A stretch of 64,000 nucleotides of DNA. It comes from Symbiodinium natans (lineage: Eukaryota; Sar; Dinophyceae; Suessiales; Symbiodiniaceae). The DNA lies in assembly GCA_905221605.1 (NCBI GenBank), contig CAJNDS010002233.1, positions 294,501-358,500 of the forward strand. Direction: 5' to 3'. The translations under genes were made by a program, and so were the position numbers. Numbering within the stretch: the stretch's first letter is position 1; every line of letters starts with the position of its first letter. Positions 9,166-20,279 of the stretch are shown piece by piece. A model generated the notes under the pieces. The model saw only the letters and a list, made by a program, of their open reading frames with translations, had not been told where the DNA came from and made no database searches.

Positions 9166-10637
9166 AGAAGTTCAATGTTTTTGGATCGTCTCAGCGTGGC
9201 TCAGGAGCTGGCGGAAAACCAATCATGAAGGTGGTAGGACCAAGGCCAGGTTTTCCAGCTGTACTCCAAGCATCAAATACTGATAGCACCTGGGGTGAAG
9301 GGAGCAGTTCTCAGGCACATGGCAATGTTCATGTAGAGCAGAATCGCCCTATGGACCGGTTCGAGGCGGAGCGCTTGGAGAAGAGGAAGAAAGGCTTCTG
9401 CTATTGGTTCAGTAAGGGAAAAGATCGCTGCAAATTTGGTGAAGACTGCAAATTCATCCATTCAGAAGATGATGTGGTGCTGCATTCGTATTGGTGCAAA
9501 TACTATGTGGCGGGGAGACCCTGTTTCGCTGGAAAGACGTGTGCGTTCTCGCATGATGCAACTGGTGTGAGGTGCATTCAGTTTGCTCAGTCTGGGAAGT
9601 GTCGTTATGGTGACAGGTGTGTTTTTGAGCATGGTGATCCGCTGAATGAACAGAGGCCAAGGTCTCCGAGGACGCCCCCAAGGGATGGTCCAAGGAGAAG
9701 TTCTGGTGCCAAAGGTGGGGAAGAGGAGATCTCTCCTGAACAGTTCGATGATGGTGAGGAGTATTCCATGACCTATGACGATGACACCAAAATGTCGGAA
9801 CTGTTGATGGAAGCGATTTCATTTCTGTCGAATGGCAAAACAGATTTGGCCCGAGCAGAGGCGGACCCACTGTTCAAACTCCTGAAGTTCAAGGGAGATG
9901 CTGACCAGATGGATAGAGAATGGGTATCGTGGACCGACGATATGTTGTCCGTGCTGGAACTTCACGAAGTAGTGAAGTCGTATGAGGTTTCGCTCGAGGA
10001 GGTGGAAGAATGGGTCAATGACCTGAGGATATGGTTCGAGCGAGCCAACGTGGAAGAAGAAAAAGATCCCAAAAGGGGCAAAAAGAGGTCCCTAGAAAGG
10101 GAGTCCAGCAAAGATATTCCTGCCGAAAAGGAGGTGGTTGAGACTTCTGAGACGGAGGTTGTCGTTGAGGAGGAGATGAAAAAGGTCAAAAAGAAGAGGA
10201 AAGCTGCAGTTATCGAAGATCCTTATACTCTCTTGGTTCCAAAGCCGAAGAAGATGCCGGCGAACATTGAGAGGGGTGGATCATCATCCAATGCGGTGGT
10301 TTCTGCAGGGGAAAAAGCCTCGAAAATGCGCACAAAGTTAAACGTCGGTGGAAAGGCGAAGAAGAAGGAGAAAAGTCAGAGTCCCAAAAAGGGAGAAGTG
10401 GTGGTGGTGAAAGGTCCTGAGGAAAAGGATCGTCCTCCTGATGTGGATGCGCAAGCGTCTACAGCTGTGAGTGCAGAGCTGGGTCAATCTTGCCAAGCGA
10501 TTGAGGACGCAAAAAGAGAAGGATTGGTATCCTCAATTCAAAGGGGCGTACAGGATCCTGTTCTTGCAGTTTCGGACCTGGAGTATATTCTGCTGCAACT
10601 TCACCTCAAGATTGCCAACAATCGGAAAAAGAAGTGA
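9162..10637 (+). CDS. LTR-element ORF3: triple CCCH zinc-finger protein
   Basis: A 491-aa ORF whose ATG overlaps the ORF2 stop (ATGA at 9162-9165), a classic stop-restart arrangement. Three CCCH fingers start near Cys80, Cys112 and Cys138, with spacings CX9CX5CX3H, CX8CX5CX3H and CX8CX5CX3H. The finger block resembles tandem CCCH RNA-binding proteins. An acidic helical region follows at about 190-300, then a very Lys-rich tail (about 300-450). The protein probably binds RNA; its role in transposition is unknown. The dependence on ORF2 translation is inferred from the overlap. Confidence 0.85.
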   Translation: MKKFNVFGSSQRGSGAGGKPIMKVVGPRPGFPAVLQASNTDSTWGEGSSSQAHGNVHVEQNRPMDRFEAERLEKRKKGFCYWFSKGKDRCKFGEDCKFIHSEDDVVLHSYWCKYYVAGRPCFAGKTCAFSHDATGVRCIQFAQSGKCRYGDRCVFEHGDPLNEQRPRSPRTPPRDGPRRSSGAKGGEEEISPEQFDDGEEYSMTYDDDTKMSELLMEAISFLSNGKTDLARAEADPLFKLLKFKGDADQMDREWVSWTDDMLSVLELHEVVKSYEVSLEEVEEWVNDLRIWFERANVEEEKDPKRGKKRSLERESSKDIPAEKEVVETSETEVVVEEEMKKVKKKRKAAVIEDPYTLLVPKPKKMPANIERGGSSSNAVVSAGEKASKMRTKLNVGGKAKKKEKSQSPKKGEVVVVKGPEEKDRPPDVDAQASTAVSAELGQSCQAIEDAKREGLVSSIQRGVQDPVLAVSDLEYILLQLHLKIANNRKKK

Positions 10638-10996
10638 TTGGATGGTATGGATGAAGGGATGGTTTTTCTCTTTCTGGAGACAGGTGCGCTGGAACAGCCA
10701 ATGTGCTGACAAATGTGGTGGTTACTATTAAGGGTATGGAAATCCCTGATAGTAGAAGTCAGTAGCTTTTCGCGTAGCGAAGACCACGGTTTGTGGTGAA
10801 GAAGGCCAATGAGTCTTCAGTGATGAGAGGATCATGGTGAAAAAAGATTCTCTATGGTTAGTGGATTTAGCCAATGTGCTATAATTTCGTCCTGGTAGAC
10901 GTAAAACCATATTGTGCATTTCAAGCAGCTGGCTGCTGCCCTAATGGCAGTTTTTGGCCAAAGATCTGCACCTCCAATGTGTCCTAGGAAATCCTA
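10638..10996 (+). other. Non-coding 3' region of the LTR element
   Basis: About 360 bp between ORF3 and the polypurine tract with no convincing ORF. CCTAGGAAATCCTAGG near 10983-10998 is a near-palindrome just before the purine tract. No other structure was seen. Confidence 0.5.
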
Positions 10997-10997
10997 G

Positions 10998-11008
10998 GAC
11001 AGGGGGAG
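10998..11008 (+). other. Polypurine tract
   Basis: A purine-rich run (GGACAGGGGGAG, one C) directly abuts the TG of the right LTR, where second-strand priming takes place in LTR elements. Confidence 0.7.
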
Positions 11009-11296
11009 TGCGGAGCTGCAACTGGTATTGTAGAAAAGAGTTAGTGTTGAGAGTTGAAAGGGTTAATGAACCCGGAAAACATGCTTGGCTCAAGATGGCC
11101 GAGAGCCGTCAGCTTTTGTTGAAAAAGTACGTACGCTTGGGGTTGGGTTTAACGGGTTGGAGTAGTCCCGTCCCTTCTCCCTTATCTTGTCCCCTTAGGG
11201 TTGGGTGTTCTTGTTTCTGGTTCGATCTGGGAAATCTATATAGGCGACTGTTGAGGGTTGGTTTCTTTCCCTGTTCCCTTTCGGTTGCCCCCCGTA
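11009..11296 (+). repeat. Right LTR (3' LTR)
   Basis: A 288-bp direct repeat of 2463-2750, no differences seen. It ends CCCCCCGTA and is followed by the CAGGG duplication (11297-11301). Confidence 0.95.
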
Positions 11297-11370
11297 CAGG
11301 GTGTAGGGTGTAGGGTGTAGGGTGTAGGGTGTAGGGTGTAGGGTGTAGGGTGTAGGGTGTAGGGTGTAGG
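11297..11370 (+). repeat. Variant telomere-like array (TGTAGGG)n
   Basis: About ten head-to-tail TGTAGGG units lie directly after the right LTR, the first overlapping the target-site duplication. The array on the other side of the element is TTCAGGG, so the element sits in or at the junction of telomere-variant repeats. Confidence 0.9.
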
Positions 11371-12272
11371 AAATGCTAGCACCGATGGCCGGCAAGGGCT
11401 TTGGGTGCAGAGAATCTGGAAGCAAGTCGTCATAATGTACATTGCCTAGAGTACACTCTGATGATGTGATACTCCAATTTGAAGTATATAAAGTATACCC
11501 TTCCATGAACTACAATACATTCTGCTATGCTGTATCTTAGCGCCCTGTCGTGCCTTGGTACCTCATCTGTCAGCGCGTGGTTCTTTCAACAACAGCTACG
11601 GCATAATGAGGGTGACCGCTCGCAGCGGGCCACCACTTCTACACCACAGGGTGCTCGCACCTGCCTGCCGATCCCCCTTAACTTTATGAGCCAAATCCAA
11701 GACATACTAGCACAATGATGGTCAATCCTGCATCTCCCTGGGCTGCGAGACGGGCGCTTTTCTTTTCTTCGGAGGCCGTCAAGAATACTCCGCACAGGCC
11801 GCCTCCGAATCCCAAAACCTGAACTCTGGGCTCTGCCTTGGACGGTGGCTGAAGAGATGTTTGCTGAGTACAGCAATTACTTTTCTGGGGGGGGAGTTTT
11901 TCCAAAGCTACTGGCGGACATTTGAGCTGCTGTACTCCATTCGGGAAAACAGTCTCTCTTAAAAAGTCCTGCCCGCTTCGCCACGCAGGTGGCGAGGACC
12001 GCGAGGACATGTGTTCCAGGACTTTGGGATTCGGCAAAATAAGACCACCCTTCGGTTCGTGCCCTGGCCCTCCCATGCCTTCAGCACCGGAGGCACCCAG
12101 GCTTACACATGCAGATTCCAGGCGCCTACTGCGGAACGTGCAGGCCCACGCAAGGCAAGGCTGAAACCAACCACTATAGCAACGGCGTAATGATGGTAGT
12201 GGCGGCAGCGGCAGCAGCAGCGGCAGCAGCAGCGGCAGCAGCAGCGGCAGCAGCGGCGGCAGCAGCGGCGGC

Positions 12273-12332
<60 letters not shown>

Positions 12333-12816
12333 CCAGTTGCGCCTGATTCTTGTTGTGCAACAAACGCGGTCGTGGTGACAAAAAGGTTAGGCGCTGCATA
12401 AACCAAGCACAAACTAGTGAATCACAGCATTATTGTGCACATATGAAGTCCCCAGTAACCACATTCATGCCCGCGAGCTTCCCAAGTACGGAAACTTGTT
12501 AAACACTCGAGTATTGTATGTCTAGCCTTGACTCGGTCATAACGTTTGCATGACATTTCTGCCCCGGAATCGGCACGTGCGCTGCCGATCTGAATTACAG
12601 AGCGGCTGGAGCTGCGGGCCTTCAGAGGTGTTAGACTGGTGCAGGAGGAGCTTTATGTCAAACTAATCGGTTGTTTTGAGAAGCTGAGCCACTTCTTCGA
12701 ATGCTTATAATATCACTGCCGAGTCTAACAGCTTCAGCTACAGCCGGGAGGCCGCCAAACAGCGGCCACCCGGGGAACCACCCATCCAAAAATCGTGTCG
12801 ACCCGGAGAAGGGCCC
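11371..12816. other. Unresolved stretch upstream of the trinucleotide repeat
   Basis: No gene is assigned. A minus-strand open piece at about 11375-11440 (containing DSLHPKPLPAIGAS) follows an AG acceptor, but no family match was found. The Leu- and Ala-rich ORFs across 12200-12330 are trinucleotide-repeat artefacts. The 3' flank of the ZIP gene occupies the right end. Confidence 0.35.
12203..12331 (+). repeat. GCA/GCG trinucleotide repeat
   Basis: About 130 bp of GCA interspersed with GCG units, purer toward the right. It would read as poly-Ala, poly-Ser or poly-Gln in one orientation and poly-Leu, poly-Cys or poly-Ala in the other. There is no sign that it is translated. Confidence 0.9.
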
Positions 12817-14286
12817 TCACCTGTGGGCGTGCCCGTTGTGGAGATCCTCTTCACCCGAACCGGTATCACCGGTTTCCGCTTCACCGGGGTAGGGGGCATA
12901 GCAGTGCTCGTGGTCAAGCAGGACGAGGCCGATGGCAGCGGCACCAAGGAGGAAGAGCAGCAGTGTCATCAAGGAGCTGAGCAATGGTGAGCTGCTGTCT
13001 TTGCGGAGGTGGGACACTGCTGGGCCCAGCTCTGTGGCGGCCACGAAGAGGAAGACGCCTGCACCTCCTGCCATGATGGATCCCTGCACGCCGTTGCTGG
13101 TCTGCGCCGAGTAGGCGATGACCGCACCGAGCACAGCCCCCAAGCCACTCAAGAAGTTCAAGAGCGTGGCCCAGGTCCACTTCAGCCCGGCTTTTCGTAC
13201 AAGGACGAAGAAGTCCGCCATCTCTTGCGGGACCTCATGTGCCAAGCTGGCCAACACCAACTTCCAGCCGAAGCTGGAGCCGCAGGCACGAAAGGCGGCC
13301 CCGATCAGCATGCCGTCAGCCAGGTTGTGGAACAAGTCCCCCAAGATCACCGGCGCAGCGACGGCCCAATCGCTCTTCAGCGGCTTCTCCTCCAGCCCTT
13401 CCTCCTTCACCTCTTTCACCTCATCGGCCGCGGTTTGCGGCGCCGCGCGCCCTCCGCAGCACCCCAGGAGCTCGACCACTCCGCCAATGTGGTGGGTTGT
13501 GGCACCCAAGACCCAGCCCAGGATGATCATGGAGCCCCAATATGCTGCAGCAGCCGCCTCGCCGCTGAAGGAGGCACCGAGCATGTGGTGGGCCTCTGGA
13601 AGAAGCAGGAAGAGGGCAGCCCCAAACAACACCCCGGACGCCGCGGCGTTGACAAAGTGGATGATGGTGCTGACCTTCTCGCTCAACCTGCCCTTGCAAG
13701 CACAGCACAGCAGGCCAATCCCCATAAGAGTCGGCACACATGCAAGGAAGGAAGCTGCGAGCACCTCTCCAATCCCACCGGACTCGAATGGCTCAACAGA
13801 GCAAGATGCTGCGGACTGGTCTGCCGCAGCAGTCATGTCCTCGCCCTCCTCGTTGATCAGGAACTTCTCGAGTCTGTCTGCGAACTCCGTGGGAAGGTGC
13901 TCGGCGAAGAACGCGAGGTTAGTCTCCGCCTCCGCCTCGATCTTGAAGACGCTGACCCAAGAGTCGACGTCGAAGTTGAGGACGTATGCGTTGTTCGGCC
14001 GCAGGACGGTGTTGGTGGTCGCCTGGATGAATGTGCCTGCCCACGCTGTGGCGGCTGCCCCTTCTTGCTCACGGATTCCTGAAACATCTGCGTGCCAAGC
14101 TTTGCGAATGACCAGTTTCATAGTGGCGTTGGCATAGGCACCGCCCTTCTTCTCACTGCTCCACAGCAAGTGGCCACCCTCGTGCACATGGTACACGCCT
14201 ACCCACTCCCACAACTCTTCCCACGGGCAGGTGAGGGCCTGACCCATGCCCAGCAGCAAAGCCAAGGAAGCAGCCCGAACTGCCAT
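12817..14286 (-). CDS. ZIP family zinc/metal transporter (LIV-1-like)
   Basis: An intact 489-aa intronless ORF with its ATG in good context (GCCATGG). The N-terminus is a signal peptide (Leu-rich, residues 1-18), followed by an extracytoplasmic domain to about 165. About eight hydrophobic helices come next. TM4 carries HNLADGMLIGAAF (about 317-329) and TM5 carries HEVPQE (about 349-354). These match the paired metal-binding motifs of ZIP transporters, in which TM4 and TM5 histidines and acidic residues form the binuclear metal site. The LIV-1 consensus in TM5 is HE-x-PHE; Gln replaces the last His here, as in several other ZIPs. The acidic and His-containing loop between TM3 and TM4 is short, and the C-terminus ends in a small His-rich tail (HNGHAH). 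It should move Zn2+ or Fe2+ into the cytosol. Unlike the other genes here it lacks introns, so it may be a retrocopy; no spliced-leader relic was seen upstream. Confidence 0.9.
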   Translation of the reverse strand: MAVRAASLALLLGMGQALTCPWEELWEWVGVYHVHEGGHLLWSSEKKGGAYANATMKLVIRKAWHADVSGIREQEGAAATAWAGTFIQATTNTVLRPNNAYVLNFDVDSWVSVFKIEAEAETNLAFFAEHLPTEFADRLEKFLINEEGEDMTAAADQSAASCSVEPFESGGIGEVLAASFLACVPTLMGIGLLCCACKGRLSEKVSTIIHFVNAAASGVLFGAALFLLLPEAHHMLGASFSGEAAAAAYWGSMIILGWVLGATTHHIGGVVELLGCCGGRAAPQTAADEVKEVKEEGLEEKPLKSDWAVAAPVILGDLFHNLADGMLIGAAFRACGSSFGWKLVLASLAHEVPQEMADFFVLVRKAGLKWTWATLLNFLSGLGAVLGAVIAYSAQTSNGVQGSIMAGGAGVFLFVAATELGPAVSHLRKDSSSPLLSSLMTLLLFLLGAAAIGLVLLDHEHCYAPYPGEAETGDTGSGEEDLHNGHAHR

Positions 14287-16856
14287 GGCTGCGTGATTAC
14301 CCTAGGCTCTGCACTGGGAAGGATGCCTCGAGACGTACAACTTTGCAGAGCGACCTTGACCTGAACCCTACGCTCGACACGCATGAACATCTACAGTATA
14401 TCCGCTAAACCTACAAACCCTGAACAATGAGCGATAACACCCTGAACGCCCGCCAAACATCCTACAACAAACCCCAGACCCGAAAACGCCGAACCCTCTC
14501 TTTCCCGAGTGACTTAGGGAACAAGGCCCAGGCATCAAGTTGACCCGGCCCAGATGCTCGTCTGTGGCCGCCTCAGCAAAGTCATCGGGGACCGGCGGCT
14601 CTGGCTAAGAGTCTTTTGGGGCCTTCAGGGTTTGAGGCTTAAAGTTTCGGGCTTTCGTGTTTTAGGGCTTCAGGGTTTTGAGGTTGGGGGTGTTTAGGGC
14701 TGGGGTGTACGTCACCAGATGTCACGTGGAAGCTGCCCAGGTATAGACGTTGAGGCTACCCTTCGGCTGGGGCTTTAGTGCAGGAGTTTGGAGTTTAGGG
14801 CCCAGGTTTGTGAGGGGCATCAGAAGTTTCCAGCTGTTTCCAGCTGTCCCAGACCATCCCCCTGCGGGCTCTAAGACTCTAAAACTGTCGGGGGGGGGGG
14901 GGGGGGGAGATGCTCGGGAGGGGTTTCAACTCTCCGTGTCCCCGTCACTAAGCTTCCCACCCCATTCTGAGCGACGTTCTGAGGATCATAGGAGCCGTCG
15001 GCAACTGCGCAGTTGGTTGCAGGGGCTGGTGCAAAACTCTATAAACCCAGAAGCCCTGCAAGTCCTAAAACCCCGTCAACCTGGCAGCCTACTTAACTCC
15101 CGCTGCCTGTGCATGCCACCTCAGGAACCTTCACGGTGCTTTTTCAAACCGGGGCACATGGCGTGAATGAGGGTTCTGGCAGCTAAGTTTACGGCACATG
15201 GGTCGGAACCTCAATCTCAACAGCAAGTCCTCTCAACCCCCCAACTGCCCCGAACGCTGCGAATCCATACGTCTCTGGGCCCCAAACCTCAATAGCCGCC
15301 TAAACCGCTTTTCTGAGTCGAATGAGCATTTCGGATAATTTATGCCACAACTATATGAAGATTGCCACAGGATGATGTAGATGCTGAATAATTTAGGCTC
15401 CGGTTGTTTGGAAGCTTTTTTCCCTTGGGGCTGTAGGGCTTCTGGGCTCTCTGAAGCCTTAAGCCTTCAAGGGGTCGGCCCTCTCTCGAGGTATAGAGCT
15501 TCGGGCTGAGGTCTCAGCACATCGAAGCCAGGGACTTTGGGTGATAAGAAACGCCTGCGTTTTATTCTTGGGTGGGTGCAAAGCCACAGTGCGGGCCTAA
15601 CTTCAGCTGAAGCTTCCTTCCTCGGTAGTACGCGACCTGCCCAAGAAATGTCCCAGCTTGGGGCCGGGGGCTCAGGGGAAGCGAGGGGGGGGGGGGGATT
15701 GAGTTCCCATGCCACGGGTTGCTTGAGTTTGGGGGCGTTGGGGAATCAAGCTTTGGTCTGCTGTCGTGCGCCACCAAGGATACATGATTTTGAACTTCCC
15801 GCCTCCCGTCCATGGCCCACTTGATTGCTGTTTGTGTGCTGTGCTGCCAGGACTTGGCTGCGCCAGGTACGTAAAGTAGGTCGTTCAATGCATGTTCAAG
15901 GCTCTCTCTGCGTCGGGCCTAGAGCTGTAAGAGAAAGCACATTTCAGGTGGAATACGCTTCAGCACCTGGGCTTCTAAGTGGCTCTGTTTGTGGCTTATA
16001 GGTCGCGGGCTCAAGGCTTGAGACGCCTTGAGCCCTAAACCCGACCCAGGGTGCGGGGTCTCAGGAATGAGGGCCTAGGACTAAAGGTTGAGGGTACCTT
16101 CCTCAAAGTCCTGGGGGCTTCGGGCCACATTCGAATTTAAGTCCAAGTAGGCTGCTTCCTGTGACCACCCGCCTTCAATGCGACTTGAGATGTGACTTAA
16201 ACATGAAGTGGTGAGTCAAAATTGCGAAGATGATGTGACGCATGGTGTTGCGACGAGTGATGTTGTGAGATGATGTCGAGTGACAGGCCGATACAAACGT
16301 GCAACGATGCGGCGATTAATCATGTGGTAGGTACTGTCACAGGGGCGAAGAGTGATTTGGCGACGTGGCATGCGATGACAACCTACGGCGATGCCATAGA
16401 AGAGAAGACGTGGTGAAATGTCGGCGGCACCCCTTGCACTGCGATGTGGTGATGTGCCCACGTTGACTGGACTGTATCAACCATATCACCTTCCAGCCGC
16501 CACCCACCCCCCGACCTCCCCCTCCATTGAATCAGTTGAGGGGAGGGCGGGACGGGTTGCGTTCGTACACTGCGAAGTGAACATTACGGCGTCTTGCTGC
16601 GAGCCAGCTCGCAACCTCAACCTACCCCTTAACCCTAAACTTGAAACCTTCAACCCTAAACCATAAACTCTCTTGAAGCTTCAAATTCCTGAGCCCCAAA
16701 CCCCAAACCTTGAACCCGAAACATCCCAAGCCCCACACCCACCCCGGAAGCTGGGCTAAGCGGGCCAATCCATGCCTCGTCGAAAACGAGGCTCTCTTCG
16801 CCCCCCGAGTCCGGGCCTGAGGATTTGCTGGGGGCGGCGGGTGGGAAAGATGGGGT

Positions 16857-16916
16857 TTAGGGTTTGGGGTTTGGGGTTCGGGGTTTGGGGTTTGGGGTTT
16901 GGGGTTTAGGGTTTAG
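16857..16916 (+). repeat. Telomere-like array, TTTAGGG/TTTGGGG
   Basis: About eight 7-bp units mixing TTTAGGG, TTTGGGG and TTCGGGG, G-rich strand on plus. No gene around it is resolved. Confidence 0.9.
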
Positions 16917-17607
16917 GGGTCATGGGATGTCATGGGGGTTCAAGGTTTAGAGTTACCTTGCCATCGAGAGGAGGGTCCCACATCCACACCCGGTTCTGAA
17001 CTAAATCAATCGTTAATCGCATGGTCCCTTAGTATGGGCCCTGACATGGCAACCCTTTACACCCCTTATAGACCCTATTTAACCCAAGGGGCCATACTTT
17101 AGAACCCGTTAAAGAAGGTAAGGGACCGCCGGCGTCTGCAAGCCCAACCTTCATGTATTACACTTCCCTGCGCCCTAAGCCCTCAAACCCTAAAGCCCTA
17201 AAGCCTCAGCCCGAAACCCTCAACACTCAACCCTCAACCCGAACCTGAACCCTAAACCCCAACCACACCCTGGGCACCAGGAAGGTGCCAGCCCAGGCCC
17301 GGAACCTGCTCCACCCAGGTTGCTGTTTTCCACCTGGCATCGGAGGCTCACGTAGCGACTGTCAGCGATCCATACGCTGAGCCTCGCTAGCTATTACGAT
17401 TTAGGGTTAGGGCGCAGGGAAGTGTGGGGCTTCAAGGTTTTACACGGCGTTCTTCTTTAAAAACACATGTAAATGCCTAAAAATGTTACATGGCTTCAAC
17501 AACCCAACAACCCTACTTGAAGGCCCTATTAAACCACCTCCGCGAAGGATCGTGCCCGGTTTGCGATGGTACATACATGGAAACTCTCCGCGGCCACCGG
17601 GCCCGAA

Positions 17608-17678
17608 GGTTTAGGGTTTAGGCTTTGGGGTTTTGGGTTTAGGGTTTAGGGTTTAGGGTTTAGGGTTTAGGGTTTAGG
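17608..17678 (+). repeat. Telomere-like array, TTTAGGG
   Basis: About ten units, the last six perfect TTTAGGG. It separates two open plus-strand segments that would join in phase if the array were an intron starting GTTTAGGG and ending TTTAG. Without a family match this remains unproven. Confidence 0.9.
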
Positions 17679-20279
17679 GAGCAACCCTGCGCCGATTCGG
17701 ATCATCAAGTACGCGGGTCCGACCATGGAGAAAGATGGATACCAGAAGGCTCGGCTGGCTTTGGAGTTGGGTATCTACACGGGGGGCCTTCATCCACAAA
17801 CAACCCCCAGATGTGAGAGGATTGCGATTAGGAGTTTTAGGTTTCGAATCCCTCACAGCACTAACACTGCGGAGCTTGCCTGGTTCAGGAGCAGCTTCTG
17901 AACGCCATCTTCGCACCTCCACAATTCGCCGCGCTGGTTCGGGCATAGGGGGCGTCTAAGGTCCGGGGCTTTGGGTGCCAAAAACACCCGACTGGCGCCG
18001 AGGCGTCCTGGCAAGAAGAATGGGGAGCGGGGCCCCCACTCGCCGCTGACGCGCGCGACGAGCGCCAGTGATGTCAGGAGCAGCAGGGGCACCTTCTGTC
18101 TCATGGGTTCGTGTAGCGTGTAGGGATGCTTCTGCTTATGGGGGCTTGTCACACAAGCAGGGCTTCAAATCTTTGGGTGGGTTTGATATGGCTTGGAGCG
18201 TTCAAACGGCCATGGGCCCCTGTAGCCTCTAGGAAGGTCATGAAGTTTTGAGGACTCAGCCACAACCAAACCTCATAGATCATATTTTAACACCTTACAC
18301 AGCCCTACCAACAAACCTGAAGAATAAGAAACCTAGACAGGCCCGAAAGCCTTACACACCCTCAGCCCTAAACTTTCTAAACCCTGGCACTCCTGAAAGC
18401 TGTCACCGTAAACACTCAATCTCAAGGGTGGGTTGAGGTCTTCGGGTTCCCCAAATCAAGGATTTTGGGGTTTAGGGAGTTTAGGGTTGAGGGCTTAGGG
18501 CTCCCCAAAACCGGATTCCACCGACGGACATTCTGAGGCCCGGAACCCCCATGACGAAGGGCCTGTGCGGGAGGCCATGGGGCTCAACCCTTTGGGACCT
18601 GTTTAGGGTTTAGGGCTTGTTCAGGGATTAAAACGACGGGCTTAGGCTTCAGGGCGAGCTCAAGGATTGGGGAACAGAACTAGAAGTTCGGAGCTTAGGG
18701 CTTTGGGATTTTTCGAGCCTGAAGGACTCCCCTTTGGAGGTCTTATCCTGGGCGTATTTTGAGCGAACAGTTTTTGTTGCTTTTCTTTCCACCCTGCTGT
18801 CTTGCCAGAGTCCTGCACCAGAGCCCTGGAGAAGTGCACAGTCCCTAAGCTGACTAGCTAAGTCTGGTTCATAAGTTCGTGATCTGCATATAGTGGCTGT
18901 GAAATTTCTGCATGTAGATACAGCATGTGGGAGGATCCGCCATCGCCTTTACCTACTATGTCTTGCTTCCATTGCCTCTCCACCAAGAGTGGCATTGAAG
19001 CAACTTCCTCCTGTCGAAACCGGACGGCTCATCCTTGCCGTTGCTTGCCTCATGGTCGATCTCTTGGCTGGTGGCTGGGCTTCTATTACCTTGTGCTGCT
19101 GGAGCTTTTGCATCTCCTCGTGTCTGAGGGTTGAGAAGCTGAGAAGCATTCCAATTGACCTTTCCCTGGATGGCTCAAGGCTTCCAAGGTGATTCGTGCT
19201 CCTGAGACCAGCTTCCACTGACACAGGGACGTGATGACGGCGCCATGACTGTATGATTCGACTCTAGAGGGCATTTAGGCTGTTGGGCTTAGGGTGAAAT
19301 GCCTTGAATTGCGCTCCCCCACAAGAAAAAAACTTAAAGGCTCCTTCGCCCCAGTCTTGAAACCCTAAACCCCTTTAGGGCTTGGGGGGGTTCCGGAACT
19401 CCACCTCTAGGACCCTCGGAGCTTCACCACACCCCTGGACCTCTGCCGCTTGGTCGCGTCCGGTCGCGCGGCCTTTGCGCGCAGCCCCGTCCTATGCTGG
19501 AGCCGAAGGGGCAAAATGCCGATGGCCTTCAACGAGTTGTAGAACCCTCCTGTAACCACACCCTGAACCCTAACCCTCAACCCGAAACCCCCATGACCCC
19601 AAACCTCTCACAAAGGCTCGGGCTGGGCAAGAGCCGAAGCTCCAAACCTTCCTACAAACCAAGCCCTTAAGGCCTTCACCCGAGCATGCAAAACAACATG
19701 CAACACAAGGCCCTCAACCCTCAAAAAGCCTTCTGGACAGGCTCGAAGGGTTCGAGAGGGCTATGAAAGATGCGTCATTTGGAAACCCTTGCCAACCTAC
19801 TTATGAGGAGAGGACGCCGGGTAAGCAGTACCAAAGCTCGCCCTTCGAACCCAGACATCTCGACTCCTGAAGGCTTCTGGGACATCTTGGCTCAGGTGCC
19901 GCCGAGTTTTCTGGGATCCTTGCAGTATGATCCTACGCCTCGATATTGCTTTGTTCAGGGGCTTAAGGGCCCCTTCTGCCGCTCCCTTTTTTTGATGTCT
20001 GGCATCAGTTTTTGGGCTGCCAGCGCCGGCGTGCCTGCGAGTGGCCTGCCCAGAACGGCGCTTGGGACTGCGGCTTTTGGGGCTTTCTTGGGGATTTTGG
20101 GGCTTTCTTGTGGCGGGGTTTTGGGGCTCTTGGGCACGGGCTTAGTGAATAAGGTTTAGCCGAAACGTGTGACTTGTACCCGGGGCTCTAGTTGTGTTTT
20201 GGAGTTCGGGATGGAGCCTGGAATCCTGGCCTTCCTCAAGCCACTCCGCGAATGCAAAGGGTTTCGGGTTGAAGGGTTA

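Larger units (their letters stand above)
2463..11296 (+). mobile_element. Complete LTR retrotransposon lacking recognisable pol
   Basis: The 8834-bp element has two direct repeats of 288 bp (2463-2750 and 11009-11296) that I find identical on full reading, with ends TG...TA. A primer-binding site follows the left LTR directly, a purine-rich tract precedes the right LTR, and CAGGG flanks both sides. Internally there are three intron-free plus-strand ORFs (1379, 778 and 491 codons), each -1 in frame to the one before. None shows retroviral protease, reverse transcriptase, RNase H or integrase motifs. The ORFs carry WW, S1, MLLE, SAM-like and six CCCH zinc-finger domains instead. Identical LTRs and undamaged ORFs imply recent transposition, presumably with enzymes supplied in trans. 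It could be a non-autonomous element preserving its own coding capacity, or one that captured host RNA-binding genes. Confidence 0.93.

Noticed and set aside
11684-12412. Leu-, Cys- and Ala-repeat ORFs on both strands
   Set aside because: Translations of the GCA/GCG microsatellite; no conserved flanking protein.
17853-18095. Minus-strand secretory protein start (MRQKVPLLLLTSLALVARV)
   Set aside because: Good signal-peptide look, but no downstream exons or family could be tied to it, and the plus strand is also open.
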